A stretch of 64,000 bases of DNA from CADEEN01 sp963706685 (GTDB lineage Bacteria > Pseudomonadota > Gammaproteobacteria > Burkholderiales > Burkholderiaceae_C). A program made the translations under genes and the position numbers. The stretch covers positions 620,001 through 684,000 of the forward strand of contig CAVPMY010000005.1 of assembly GCA_963706685.1 (NCBI GenBank). The letters run 5' to 3'. The notes under the pieces are model-generated. The model saw nothing but the letters and a program-made list of their open reading frames with translations, was not told the DNA's origin and did not search any database. Below, in pieces: positions 17,531-26,468 of this stretch; position 1 is the stretch's first letter, and each line of letters begins with the position of its first letter.

Positions 17531-17745
17531 ACGGCCCTTTCAAGTAATCGATCCGAAATCTGCGCGCAACTCACACGTTCGCGCTTGACTGAAGTGTCAT
17601 CTGCGTTGTTTGGGCCGACATATCCCTAATCCGGGGCGTTGTAGGGACGCGTTTACCCCCTGTTCGGGGGTGCAGGCGGGCCCCAACTCTCCGTAGACTT
17701 GTCCGCAGATTCAGCAGCAAGGTCATTGCGAAGGCGACGGGCCCC
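17531..17745. promoter_or_regulatory. divergent control region with perfect ACCCCC-N5-GGGGGT palindrome
   Basis: This 215-bp divergent region separates the acetyltransferase (minus) and GGDEF-sugar transferase (plus) genes. The palindrome ACCCCC-TGTTC-GGGGGT occupies 17655-17671. Similar C/G-run elements occur in several other intergenic regions of the locus. I find no convincing sigma70 or sigma54 box. Confidence 0.4.
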
Positions 17746-18954
17746 ATGAAGGTAACCACAAAGTACGCAAGCTTCGAGGATTCAGCGCCCGACGCGGCCC
17801 TGCCGCGCGGGATTGCACTGCATGCTGTCGAAGTTGCGGGCGCGGCCGATTCTGCGCCAGCGATCGTGCATCCGCGAGACTGGCATGCCCCGGCTGCCGA
17901 CAATGATGCGCATCCGGACGGTTTACTGTCGCGTGCGGCATTCCTGCGCATGGTTCAACGCGAAAAGCGCCGCACCGAACGCTCGCATTCGGCGCTGTCG
18001 CTGGCGGTGCTCGATATCGACGCAGACTGCCAAGACACGCTCGACGTCGTTGTCGAAAGAGTCACTACGATGGCGCGCGAGACGGACTACGTGGCCGCCA
18101 TGGATGACGCTCGCATTGCCGTCTTGCTGCCCGACACCGGCGAGGCTGGTCTGCGCAGCTTTTTTGACAAAGTGGTGCTGGCGCGCCAGGTTCAATCCAC
18201 TGCGGTGGCCGGTGCCACCTACCCGGGCGCCGATTTCGATCGTCTGGTGACTGAGCGGCTGGGCACACCACGCTCGCGTCACGCCGTGGACGGCGGCACG
18301 CCTGTTCCCATTCCGGCGCATGCCTACCCGCTCAAGCGAGCCCTGGATGTCGTCGGTGCCCTGTTTGCACTGGTTTTGTTGTCGCCCTTGATGCTTTTGG
18401 TGGCGCTGGCGGTCAAACTGTCGTCGCCAGGCCCGGTGATCTTTCGCCAGACTCGCGTCGGCCAGGGTGGCGCGCCATTCACCTTCTACAAGTTCCGCTC
18501 GATGCGCACCGACATGGACGATCGAGTGCACCGAGAGTTCGTCGCCAAATTGATCGACGGCAAGCAGGCGTCATCCAACGCTGCCGGCGCGGGTGGCGAC
18601 TTCAAGATAAAGGCTGATCCGCGCGTCACTCCGATCGGCCGCTTCATTCGCAAGACAAGCATCGATGAACTGCCGCAGTTCTTCAACGTGCTCAAGGGCG
18701 ACATGAGCTTGGTCGGCCCGCGCCCGCCCGTTACCTACGAGGCGGAGAAGTACAAGTCATGGCACCGCCGGCGCGTACTCGACCTCAAGCCGGGCCTGAC
18801 CGGCATCTGGCAGATCGAGGGCCGCAGCCGAGTGTCGTTCGACGACATGGTGCGCATGGACTTGCGCTACTTGCGGCATTGCTCGTTGCGCTTCGATCTT
18901 TCCGTGTTGGTGCGCACCGTCCTCGTGGTGCTCACCTGTGAAGGCGCCAGATAA
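17746..18954 (+). CDS. initiating sugar phosphotransferase fused to a degenerate GGDEF-like domain
   Basis: A 402-residue protein. Residues about 60-170 align with a GGDEF domain by eye: LLSRAAFLRMVQREKRR, a LAVLDIDA core strand, then ARETDYVAAMDDARIAVLLPD where the GGDEF loop is replaced by MDDAR, then AGATYPGADFDRLV. Diguanylate cyclase activity should therefore be lost. Residues about 195-402 are a monotopic phosphoglycosyl transferase: one membrane re-entrant segment (DVVGALFALVLLSPLMLLV), KFRSMRTD, and the catalytic Asp-Glu pair in SIDELPQFFN plus LVGPRPP. It transfers a sugar phosphate from a UDP-sugar to undecaprenyl phosphate to begin the repeat unit. It is divergent from the wbp-like operon. 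Confidence 0.85.
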   Translation: MKVTTKYASFEDSAPDAALPRGIALHAVEVAGAADSAPAIVHPRDWHAPAADNDAHPDGLLSRAAFLRMVQREKRRTERSHSALSLAVLDIDADCQDTLDVVVERVTTMARETDYVAAMDDARIAVLLPDTGEAGLRSFFDKVVLARQVQSTAVAGATYPGADFDRLVTERLGTPRSRHAVDGGTPVPIPAHAYPLKRALDVVGALFALVLLSPLMLLVALAVKLSSPGPVIFRQTRVGQGGAPFTFYKFRSMRTDMDDRVHREFVAKLIDGKQASSNAAGAGGDFKIKADPRVTPIGRFIRKTSIDELPQFFNVLKGDMSLVGPRPPVTYEAEKYKSWHRRRVLDLKPGLTGIWQIEGRSRVSFDDMVRMDLRYLRHCSLRFDLSVLVRTVLVVLTCEGAR

Positions 18955-19641
18955 CGTCGGCGCGGAAGCGCGCAGACGTTCGTTGGTACCTGTCGCGGGT
19001 TGACACTCGCACCCCTGCCTGCCTGCTGACGCCGGTACGCGGGCGCCATGCTTCGAACCAGGCGCCAAGAGGGTTGTGAAGGATTTCACGAACCGTCAGC
19101 GTCGTGCTGGGCGCGAATCGACGCAATTCCGTAGTCTTTTCCTTAATTTGTAAGCGCTTCCGGGCAGTCTCATTGGGCTAGCACCCCGGTGGTGCAAATC
19201 GACGCGTGCACCACGGTCAGTGAACGCCAGCACGGCGGAAACCCGCATGTGTACTGGTGATGCGCGGTGACTTGACCCGCTTAGCAGAGCCACCCTGGAC
19301 CTCGCCCCCCCCATTCCTAGGGGGTTGATTTCAAGACAGAAGGTGTTTCCCCCAGTTGCGCACTGTCGCAGACCCTGCGCGTCGCGCAGATATGGTTCAG
19401 CCCCATCGAAGCAACAGCGCAAACGAGCGAGCTGCCGAGGGGTCTTGGATGGCCCCAATGCACAACGTGAGTCCGCGCTGCGGCTTCAAGCCGGGATTCG
19501 ACAGAGGCACATCTGCGGTCACGGCGAAAAAAACGCCCCGGGATCCACTTCGTCGCCGCGCCGCAGACACCACCAGAGGTGCTGCGACGGGATGGCGAAT
19601 GTGGCAAGGGTCTGGATCGAACGTCGATTGGGAACCAAACA
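18955..19641. other. 687-bp intergenic region
   Basis: No open frame here has recognisable protein sequence or a convincing ribosome-binding site. The only structure I see is a C8-ATTCCTA-G5 inverted element at 19305-19324, similar to other C/G-run elements in this locus. It is probably the long leader and promoter region of the lipoprotein gene at 19642, and might hold a small RNA, for which I have no direct evidence. Confidence 0.5.
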
Positions 19642-21063
19642 ATGAGCATTGCCAAGACAAATTGGCGTCAACTACAGCGACTGTTGCCGGTGGCTGCGGC
19701 TGTGCTGGCCGCATGCGGCGGCGCGTCTGAACCCGCCGGAGACATCGCCAGAACTGAAGGGAACTCCACGGCCGTGGCGTCGGAGAGGGAAATCGCCCAG
19801 GCAAGCAGTAGCGCGTCATGGGCGTATTGCGCACCCGAAGGCGGCACTTGCAGCGTGAGTGGCGAGAGCGTCGTGCGCTACGGCGCTAACGACAGCTATT
19901 TCTACAAAACTGTCACCGGATCCATCAGCTGCAGCAATGCGGTATGGGGCGATCCAGCGGTTGGTATGGCCAAAACGTGCGAGTTCGCGGGTTCTGCATC
20001 TGCATCTGCAACTGCACCTCAGGCCACGCTTGGCACATGGGATTTGGCTCAAGTTGGCGGATTGTTCGCACCGCAGTTTTCTCCGATAAGCAGCGTGTAC
20101 CCGAACGCGACAGGCGTCACCTTCTATCGAAACGGCGCGCTCAACCGCACCGACCGTACCGGACCCACGCAGGGTTCGGTGTACGAGATGTACCCCCCGC
20201 TTCCTCTTGTGGCAGGTGACGTCGTAAGAGCTCAGTGGACTGATCAAACGGGCGCCGCACGAACCAGTGAACACGTCGTTGGCGGAACGTCTGCACCTGC
20301 ACCTGCACCTGCACCTGCACCTGCACCTGCACCTGCACCTGCACCTGCACCTGCACCTGCACCTGCACCTGCACCTGCACCTGCACCTCAGGCCACGCTT
20401 GGCACATGGGATTTGGCTCAAGTTGGCGGATTGTTCGCACCGCAGTTTGCTCCGATAAGCAGCGTGTACCCGAACGCGACAGGCGTCACCTTCTATCGAA
20501 ACGGCGTGCTCAATCGCACCGACCGTACCGGACCCACGCAGGGTTCGGTGTACGAGATGTACCCCCCGCTTCCTCTTGTGGCAGGTGACGTCGTAAGAGC
20601 TCAGTGGACTGATCAAACGGGCGCCGCACGAACCAGTGAACACGTCGTTGGCGGAACGTCTGCACGTGCACCTGCGCCTGCACCTGCTCCGGCACCGGCA
20701 CCTGCTCCGGCACCGGCACCTGCTCCGGCACCGGCACCGGCACCTGCTCCGGCACCTGCTCCGGCACCTGCTCCGGCACCTGCTCCGGCACCTGCCCCGG
20801 CACCTGCCCCGGCACCCGCACCCGCAGCCGCGACGCTTTCATGGACGGCGCCCAGTGGCGCAGTAGCCGGATACCGTGTTTACTACGGCACCACGCGGGG
20901 CAACTACATTCAGCAGCGCGGATACGGCCTGAGTGCGAATACCACTGGTTACACCGTTGCTGGACTTGTGCGTGGGCAGACCTACTATTTCGCTGTGACA
21001 GCCACCGACGCAGCCGGCAATGAGAGTGCGTTCTCGAATGAAGCTTCGAAGGTCGTGCAGTGA
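19642..21063 (+). CDS. repeat-rich surface lipoprotein with Ala-Pro linkers and C-terminal Fn3 domain
   Basis: A 473-residue predicted lipoprotein: hydrophobic signal followed by lipobox LAAC (VAAAVLAACGG). Next is a Cys-containing module (YCAPEGGTCSVSG ... VRYGAND ... GDPAVGMAKTCEF) of a type seen in carbohydrate-associated secreted proteins. Then come two almost identical modules (TLGTWDLAQVGGLFAPQF ... TSEHVVGGTSA), each followed by an (Ala-Pro)n linker, and a C-terminal fibronectin type III domain (AGYRVYYGTT ... YYFAVTATDAAGNESAFSNEA). The long AP spacers suggest a stalk across the periplasm or away from the cell surface. It is followed on the same strand by the VanZ-like and beta-helix genes. 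Function in polysaccharide assembly or anchoring is inferred only from context. Confidence 0.75.
   Translation: MSIAKTNWRQLQRLLPVAAAVLAACGGASEPAGDIARTEGNSTAVASEREIAQASSSASWAYCAPEGGTCSVSGESVVRYGANDSYFYKTVTGSISCSNAVWGDPAVGMAKTCEFAGSASASATAPQATLGTWDLAQVGGLFAPQFSPISSVYPNATGVTFYRNGALNRTDRTGPTQGSVYEMYPPLPLVAGDVVRAQWTDQTGAARTSEHVVGGTSAPAPAPAPAPAPAPAPAPAPAPAPAPAPAPAPQATLGTWDLAQVGGLFAPQFAPISSVYPNATGVTFYRNGVLNRTDRTGPTQGSVYEMYPPLPLVAGDVVRAQWTDQTGAARTSEHVVGGTSARAPAPAPAPAPAPAPAPAPAPAPAPAPAPAPAPAPAPAPAPAPAPAPAPAPAPAAATLSWTAPSGAVAGYRVYYGTTRGNYIQQRGYGLSANTTGYTVAGLVRGQTYYFAVTATDAAGNESAFSNEASKVVQ
20012..20296 (+). repeat. 285-bp near-perfect direct repeat, copy 1
   Basis: Matches 20381-20665 at an offset of 369 bp (123 codons); I count three differing bases. 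It encodes the TLGTWDLAQVGG module of the lipoprotein. The near identity implies recent duplication or ongoing gene conversion. Confidence 0.9.
20291..20388 (+). repeat. CTGCAC hexanucleotide tandem array
   Basis: About 16 uninterrupted copies of a 6-bp unit encoding Ala-Pro. Because the unit is two codons, slippage changes linker length but not the reading frame. Confidence 0.9.
20381..20665 (+). repeat. 285-bp near-perfect direct repeat, copy 2
   Basis: Second copy of the segment at 20012-20296, bounded on both sides by Ala-Pro-coding arrays. Confidence 0.9.
20666..20826 (+). repeat. second Ala-Pro-coding repeat array (degenerate)
   Basis: Mixed GCACCT, GCTCCG and GCACCG units continue the Ala-Pro linker for about 160 bp. 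The units are imperfect, unlike the first array, so this array looks older or less prone to slippage. Confidence 0.8.
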
Positions 21064-21129
21064 TATGACGCAGGTCATACTGCCCACCGGGAAGGATGTC
21101 CGTGAAACCTCGTTGCACGGGCAGGCGAC

Positions 21130-22158
21130 ATGGTGGGCAACAGCGACCGAGTCAAACGCGCAGCACTTTGGGCCATGGTGGTGTTGAGCATCGTCTCATC
21201 GTGGTATCCGTTCGCACTCGATCTCCCGAGGCGAGTGGTGAATTCGGCTATGCATCGTCCCAACGGCGCTTGGGCCGTCGACGCCAACAGCCGGTTGATC
21301 AGCCACGCCCCAGAAGGTGTTGCGGCAATACTGTCAGGGAAACGGTTCAGCATGGTCGTTGAAGCAATGCCGACCGTTGCCGATCAATCTGGGCCCGCTC
21401 GTCTTGTGTCCATTGGACGCAGTCCGTATGACCCGGCGTTCATGATCGGCATCGATCACGGCAATGTCGTGCTCTATCTGCCCTGTGATGGGGCTGCGCC
21501 GGACCTCGATGTCCGCTTGCGAATTCCGTTCAACGTCGAACGGGGTGTGGCAGTCAGCGTCAGCCTGTGGATCGACCGGAGCGACGCCGGCACCGTGGTA
21601 TCGATGCAAGTGAACGATCAGCAGCGCATGGAGTTGGACAACCACTGCCCGTCTGGTGCGTCGCCCGGATTTCCCAAGGCGACAGTGCCGTGGGCGCTCG
21701 GCAATGTCGCAAGCGGACACCGGCCCTTCATCGGCCGCATCGACAAGCTGGAAATGGCCCAGGATGGGCGCAGCATCGACCTGTTGCGGGCCGTGGCCTG
21801 GCAGGCACCTTCCACGTTCTGGATACTGCCCGAGCGGTATTACGAGCGATCGAACAATACAACCGAGGAACTCGTCGCAGCACTCTGGCACTTCGCGAGC
21901 TTTGCGGTGATGGGTTATCTCTTGGCCGGCATTGCCCACCATCGCAGGACGCCACAACTCGTGGCAGCCATGCTTGTGTTCGCCGCAATCCTCAACAGCG
22001 GCAAGGTATTGATTGCCTCGCGCCACCCTGCCGCCATCGACCTCATGCTCAACGTGGCGGGCGCAGTATCGTCGCTCTATCTACGCCGCCGCTTCATGGA
22101 TGCCAATGGCTTTGTGGCACGTCAATCCGAGCCAGGGCATTCCGCGCCTCGCTCATGA
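21130..22158 (+). CDS. VanZ-like membrane protein with LamG-like extracytoplasmic domain
   Basis: A 342-residue protein with an N-terminal membrane helix (about 13-30) and a long non-cytoplasmic segment with LamG/concanavalin-like features (FSMVVEAMPTVADQ ... LVSIGRS ... VSMQVNDQQ ... IGRIDKLEMAQDGRS). The C-terminal block has three helices (HFASFAVMGYLLAGIAHH, LVAAMLVFAAILNSGKVLIA, DLMLNVAGAVSSLYL), the arrangement of VanZ-like domains. VanZ-like proteins are frequent in polysaccharide loci, but their role is unclear. It lies 66 bp after the lipoprotein gene and 30 bp before a secreted beta-helix gene, likely the same operon. Confidence 0.7.
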   Translation: MVGNSDRVKRAALWAMVVLSIVSSWYPFALDLPRRVVNSAMHRPNGAWAVDANSRLISHAPEGVAAILSGKRFSMVVEAMPTVADQSGPARLVSIGRSPYDPAFMIGIDHGNVVLYLPCDGAAPDLDVRLRIPFNVERGVAVSVSLWIDRSDAGTVVSMQVNDQQRMELDNHCPSGASPGFPKATVPWALGNVASGHRPFIGRIDKLEMAQDGRSIDLLRAVAWQAPSTFWILPERYYERSNNTTEELVAALWHFASFAVMGYLLAGIAHHRRTPQLVAAMLVFAAILNSGKVLIASRHPAAIDLMLNVAGAVSSLYLRRRFMDANGFVARQSEPGHSAPRS

Positions 22159-22188
22159 ATTTCAGTTTCTGAATCGAAAGGACTTCAC

Positions 22189-23499
22189 ATGCGTTCATTG
22201 ATTGCCATTCTTCTGGCACTGTCAGCGCTGTCGGCACATGCGGCTGACCGCTATGTACGCCCAGGCGCTTCCGGCAACGGCAGCGGCTCGGATTGGAACA
22301 ATGCCTATACGTCGTTGCCCAGTTCGTTGAACCGTGGGGACACGTACTGGCTCGCCGATGGCAGCTATGGCAGCCGAGCCTTCAACGATCCGATGTCGGG
22401 TTCGGCTGTCATCGCGCTGAGGAAGGCCACCCCCGCATCCCACGGCACCAGCACGGGTTGGAGCGACGCCTACGGCGATGGCCAAGCGACGTTCAACGAC
22501 ATGAACTTCGACTCTGGCTACTACGTCATTGATGGTGCGAAGCGCAATGAGAGTGACTGGACCAACAGCGCAGCGTATGGCATTCGCAATTCGGGCTCTC
22601 TCTACTCCAGTCGACTGTCTTCAAACAGCGGTGCGTGTGCGGACAACCTGACATTTCGCTATGTTGATGTCGGCGCAAACGTCGGATCGGGTGTGTCCTC
22701 TGCTCCAAGTAGCGGACTCTATCTAGGCGGTTTTGGAGGCGGATCACTCGCTTGCGAGAACTGGACTCTGCACCGCAGCCATGTCCACAACACCAAGATC
22801 CACATCCAATGCGCCGGCTGTAGTGGGCTTCTAGTCGAGTACACCCACTTCGGGACAGGCTGGGGCAAGGAAGCCATCCGGGGCCAAGTCTATGCATCAA
22901 ACATGACCGTCCGGAACTCGGTCTTCAAGGACTCGTGCCAACGCGACCCGGGAGATTCGACGTCTGGCTGTACCGCAGAGATTGCACTGTGGGACGGCAG
23001 TGGCTTCGACAACAACGAGGTCTACGGGAACGTGTTTCACAAAACGACGAACGAGATCAACACGGGCGGCGTCGTCGTCATTGGCGGCAATGGAGTTTCC
23101 TGGGTAGGCCCCGGGGCCTCAAATGCCAAGGTCTTCAACAACACGATCTCTGGCTATAAGGATGGCACTTCCATCATCGTGCTCAACGGCAGCGGCAATG
23201 CATGTCGGAACAACGTCTGGTATGGAATTGCCGGCGGCGTCGGCACTGGCTGCAATGCCAGTTCCGCTTCCAACAACTCGGTCCTGAGCAGTTCGCCTTT
23301 CATTGGCGCCGCCCAAGGTGACTTCCGGCTTGCCGCGGGAACTCAGGCCGGCACGGCACTAGGTTCACCCTATGACGTCGACATGAAAGGTGCCAAACGC
23401 GGCGCGGATGGCGTTTGGGACCTTGGTGCGTACGAGTACAGCGCAGGCGGCACTGCAGTGCAGCAACTGTCGCCTCCCATCAACCTGACAGTGTTCTGA
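22189..23499 (+). CDS. secreted right-handed parallel beta-helix protein 1
   Basis: A 436-residue protein with a clear signal peptide (LIAILLALSALSAHAADR). The mature part has the repeating short-strand, Asn/Gly-rich pattern of right-handed beta-helix (pectate-lyase-like) proteins: NLTFRYVDVG, NWTLHRSHVHN, NMTVRNSVFKDS, DNNEVYGNVFHKT, AKVFNNTISGY. Such proteins in EPS loci are often polysaccharide lyases or epimerases, but I see no conserved catalytic triad. The C-terminus stops at LSPPINLTVF, which resembles the first strand of an Fn3 domain. It is paralogous to the next gene. Confidence 0.75.
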   Translation: MRSLIAILLALSALSAHAADRYVRPGASGNGSGSDWNNAYTSLPSSLNRGDTYWLADGSYGSRAFNDPMSGSAVIALRKATPASHGTSTGWSDAYGDGQATFNDMNFDSGYYVIDGAKRNESDWTNSAAYGIRNSGSLYSSRLSSNSGACADNLTFRYVDVGANVGSGVSSAPSSGLYLGGFGGGSLACENWTLHRSHVHNTKIHIQCAGCSGLLVEYTHFGTGWGKEAIRGQVYASNMTVRNSVFKDSCQRDPGDSTSGCTAEIALWDGSGFDNNEVYGNVFHKTTNEINTGGVVVIGGNGVSWVGPGASNAKVFNNTISGYKDGTSIIVLNGSGNACRNNVWYGIAGGVGTGCNASSASNNSVLSSSPFIGAAQGDFRLAAGTQAGTALGSPYDVDMKGAKRGADGVWDLGAYEYSAGGTAVQQLSPPINLTVF

Positions 23500-23566
23500 C
23501 CGTTCGTGTTCATATGCGCCGGCGACGGCGCGGACCAACTGACGCAATAACCGCCTCACGACCGAA

Positions 23567-24961
23567 ATGCGAATCCGACACTTGCCTGTCCTGGCGGTGA
23601 TGCTGCCGATGGCGGCCTTGGCGGCGAACGTTGCCGTGAGGCCGACGGCGCAGTGCTCCGTCGACGGTGACGGCTCTTCCTGGTCGTGTGCAGCCAGCGC
23701 CGGGCAGGCGGGTGCCCGCCGCGGGCTGCCGCCGACCTTGCAACGCGGCAACACCTACTATCTTGGCGCGGGTGCGTACGGCTCCTATACGTGGGACGAC
23801 GCGGTCTCAGGATCTACAACTATCCGGGTCAGGAAGGCGGTTGTCAGCGATCATGGACCCGCCGCAGGATGGGCTGACGCACTAGCAAGTGGGCCGGCGG
23901 TATTCTCGGATTGGAAGTTTCGCTCCGGTCACTATGACATCGATGGTGTCACCGGAGGTGGTCCACAAAGCTGGACCGCCGGTCACGGCATCAAGGTGGC
24001 CGGCACAACCAACATCCTGATGGACTTCAACTCGAAGGCCGCGGACAACGTTCGGATCGCACATGTCGAAGCGACTAGCACCTACGGACGGAACTCGAAT
24101 TACAACGTCTGGGTGGTGAAAGGCGTCAAAGACGACGCCAGCGGCGCCTACTTCTCCAAAGGCGACGGCATCAGCAACGCGAGTTTCGAGTACTGCTACT
24201 TCCACGACGTTGGAGGCGGGCACTTCCACACATTCGCGATGAGGAATGTGACAATTCAGTATTCAGCGCTGATTCGAAACGGAGAAGAGCATCCCGAACT
24301 GCACCGGGAAGTCTGGAGCGGTGTCAACGACGACAACATCACCTGGCGATGGAACTGGATCGAAGACAGCACGAACACGGCCGTCTTTGCACATGTCAAT
24401 GGCGGCAGTACCGACAGCGTCGAAATCTACGGCAACGTGATCGTACAGAGCGGATTGAGCGGTACACATGCAAGCCGATTCATCGATGCGCTCTACCCAG
24501 GCACCACGGCAACCAACTGGAAGGTCTACAACAACACCTTGGTGGGATGGGTATCCGGAGGAGCCGGAATCGAGTACTACGGCAGCGGCAACGCTGCGTA
24601 CAACAATCTGTTTGCGCATCATCCAGCGAGCGACACCATCGCGTTCACGGGGGGCGCGCATGACTACAACGCATTTCACGCCATTCTCAATTGGCAATCA
24701 GGCCAGGACATGGCTCCTGGTTTGGCTTCGTCCGAAGCGCATGGGCAACTATTCTCGATAACCCCATTCACAAATCGAACGGCAAAGGACTTCACGCTCA
24801 AGGCCGCAACACAAGCAGGGCTGCCGTTGTCGGCGCCGTTCAATGTTGACATGTTCGGCAACACGCGCGGCGCCGACGGCGTATGGGATCGTGGCGCGTT
24901 TGAGTACGGTGCCGGATCTGTCGTTCCGCTTCCCGCGCCGACCAATCTTCGAGTCCAATAA
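23567..24961 (+). CDS. secreted right-handed parallel beta-helix protein 2
   Basis: A 464-residue secreted protein (signal peptide MRIRHLPVLAVMLPMAALAA) homologous to the previous gene product. Shared landmarks are GDTYWLADGSYGS versus GNTYYLGAGAYGS near the N-terminus and RGADGVWDLGAYEY versus RGADGVWDRGAFEY near the C-terminus. The strand-turn beta-helix pattern is again visible (NVRIAHVEATSTYG, NVTIQYSALIRNG, SVEIYGNVIVQSG, NWKVYNNTLVGW). It ends LPAPTNLRVQ, again like the start of an Fn3 domain. Probably acts on, or binds, the extracellular polysaccharide; an enzyme activity cannot be assigned. Confidence 0.75.
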   Translation: MRIRHLPVLAVMLPMAALAANVAVRPTAQCSVDGDGSSWSCAASAGQAGARRGLPPTLQRGNTYYLGAGAYGSYTWDDAVSGSTTIRVRKAVVSDHGPAAGWADALASGPAVFSDWKFRSGHYDIDGVTGGGPQSWTAGHGIKVAGTTNILMDFNSKAADNVRIAHVEATSTYGRNSNYNVWVVKGVKDDASGAYFSKGDGISNASFEYCYFHDVGGGHFHTFAMRNVTIQYSALIRNGEEHPELHREVWSGVNDDNITWRWNWIEDSTNTAVFAHVNGGSTDSVEIYGNVIVQSGLSGTHASRFIDALYPGTTATNWKVYNNTLVGWVSGGAGIEYYGSGNAAYNNLFAHHPASDTIAFTGGAHDYNAFHAILNWQSGQDMAPGLASSEAHGQLFSITPFTNRTAKDFTLKAATQAGLPLSAPFNVDMFGNTRGADGVWDRGAFEYGAGSVVPLPAPTNLRVQ

Positions 24962-25035
24962 CCAAAATCGGCCGCGGCCAAAAGAGCGCCGCGCACAGCT
25001 GCAGCCTCGAGTGCCGGACAGTTTTGAAGATCCTC

Positions 25036-26397
25036 CTAGTCGGCTGAAGCGCCATCGATAGTCGTTTGCGGGTGGATTCTCGCAACGTCTGGCATGTCGG
25101 GCAGCCTGTCCGCTTGCATGCCGCACGTCGCCCCGCACAAGCTGCCGATCAGAGCAAGGTGCAAGAACCACATCGCATTCATCTGGTCCCAATACACGAT
25201 GCCGAACCAGTTGAAGGTGTGCACTGTCAGCATCACACCCAAGCCCCAGTAGAGTGGTTCGACGTTTCGATCGCTTTGAGGTTCGCATCGAATGGCAGCC
25301 ATGGTCCGGCCCAAGAGACTGAACGCCACCGTGAGAAGGGCTATAAGTAGAAGCATCGCCCCCACGCCAGCAGTGACACCGAAGTTCAGAAAATTGTTCG
25401 TCATGTCGACAGCGCCGGTATTCGTGTTTGTGTAGGGCAACCATGTTGATGTCTCCAGCACTGGCATGCCCGCCAACCACCACTTGTCGATGTTTTGGAA
25501 TCCGATGTCCAACAGAACCGCGCGGTGGTATCCGTCGCCTCCCGTGACGTCGCTGAGGCGTGCCAGCACGTACCAGATTGGCGCATTCATGACCATCGCC
25601 AGAGCGATCAACGCCACCACCATTCCACGGCGGACCAAGTGCATCGATTGCCGCAGCGGCCAGACCAACCATCCGACGAGAGCCGCAAGCAGACAAATCA
25701 TCGGCCCGCCCGAGTTCGAGGCCCCTACCAATCCCACGCAGAGCAGGATTCCAAGCAGGGCGGTCAACTTGTCTGATGGCCGCGAGAACCACAGGCTTAT
25801 GTACAGCGGCAAGAATGAACCACCAACACTTCCCATCAGAACTGGATGGCCGAAGCTGCCTGTGGCACGAAGTCGACCTTCACGGATCCACAGGTCTCCG
25901 GCTCTGATAAGTTCTACACCGCCGAGTGATGCAAACGAGTTCTGAAAGCTCAGGCTCTCGAGCCAAACGAGATACGTGTACGGCACGAGCATCAGGACGA
26001 ATCCCCGCAGCAACCAGCGCAGATCTTCCACATCGCGAATCAGCGACCTGAATACGGTGTAAAGAAAGATGGCGTCGACCCCTGCCCCAATCTGATAGGC
26101 AATGCCTTCATCCGAGCGCATCAGGAAGATGGTGGCCGTAAACAAGTACAAGAAAGCCAAGACACCGTCAAGTCGATTGAGGTTCTTGAAGGGCAACTCG
26201 CTGCGCACGAACACCCGAATCAAAGCGATCACTTCAAGTACACGGATCGGATAGAGCGTGAAGCCGCCCACAACCACGAACTGACCCTGGGTCAGGTACA
26301 TGATTCCGGCGACCATTCCGAGCAGAGCCCATCGTCGCGGTCCTAGCAGGACCACCACGCCCAATACTGAAAGAATGCTCAAACCAAGCGTGTTCAC
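25036..26397 (-). CDS. O-antigen ligase/polymerase-like membrane protein
   Basis: A 453-residue polytopic membrane protein with about ten hydrophobic segments and a long periplasmic loop at roughly residues 285-345 (LDIGFQNIDKWWLAGMPVLETSTWLPYT). The cytoplasmic-side TGSFGHPVLMGS motif, loop position and size fit Wzy polymerases and WaaL-type ligases, which share a fold and are hard to tell apart. In an EPS locus with a flippase and chain-length protein, polymerase is the more natural role. It is last of the long minus-strand run from 44.9 kb, 71 bp after the FrhB-like gene. Confidence 0.75.
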   Translation of the reverse strand: MNTLGLSILSVLGVVVLLGPRRWALLGMVAGIMYLTQGQFVVVGGFTLYPIRVLEVIALIRVFVRSELPFKNLNRLDGVLAFLYLFTATIFLMRSDEGIAYQIGAGVDAIFLYTVFRSLIRDVEDLRWLLRGFVLMLVPYTYLVWLESLSFQNSFASLGGVELIRAGDLWIREGRLRATGSFGHPVLMGSVGGSFLPLYISLWFSRPSDKLTALLGILLCVGLVGASNSGGPMICLLAALVGWLVWPLRQSMHLVRRGMVVALIALAMVMNAPIWYVLARLSDVTGGDGYHRAVLLDIGFQNIDKWWLAGMPVLETSTWLPYTNTNTGAVDMTNNFLNFGVTAGVGAMLLLIALLTVAFSLLGRTMAAIRCEPQSDRNVEPLYWGLGVMLTVHTFNWFGIVYWDQMNAMWFLHLALIGSLCGATCGMQADRLPDMPDVARIHPQTTIDGASAD

Positions 26398-26468
26398 GTC
26401 AGTGCTGCGCTGGCTGGATCAGCACAAGCGGCAGGTTAAGTGCGCAGGGGTCTGCATCTGATGCGTTC

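Noticed and set aside
19096..19458. 120-residue minus-strand frame in the 687-bp intergenic region
   Set aside because: No ribosome-binding site, no hydrophobic or family-like segment, and skewed composition; probably non-coding.
20291..20388. CRISPR-like array
   Set aside because: The repeats are pure 6-bp coding units without spacers; it is an Ala-Pro linker, not a CRISPR.
24961..25035. Terminator at the GGCCGCGGCC palindrome between convergent genes
   Set aside because: The palindrome has no loop, so it cannot form a normal hairpin, and no T-run follows.
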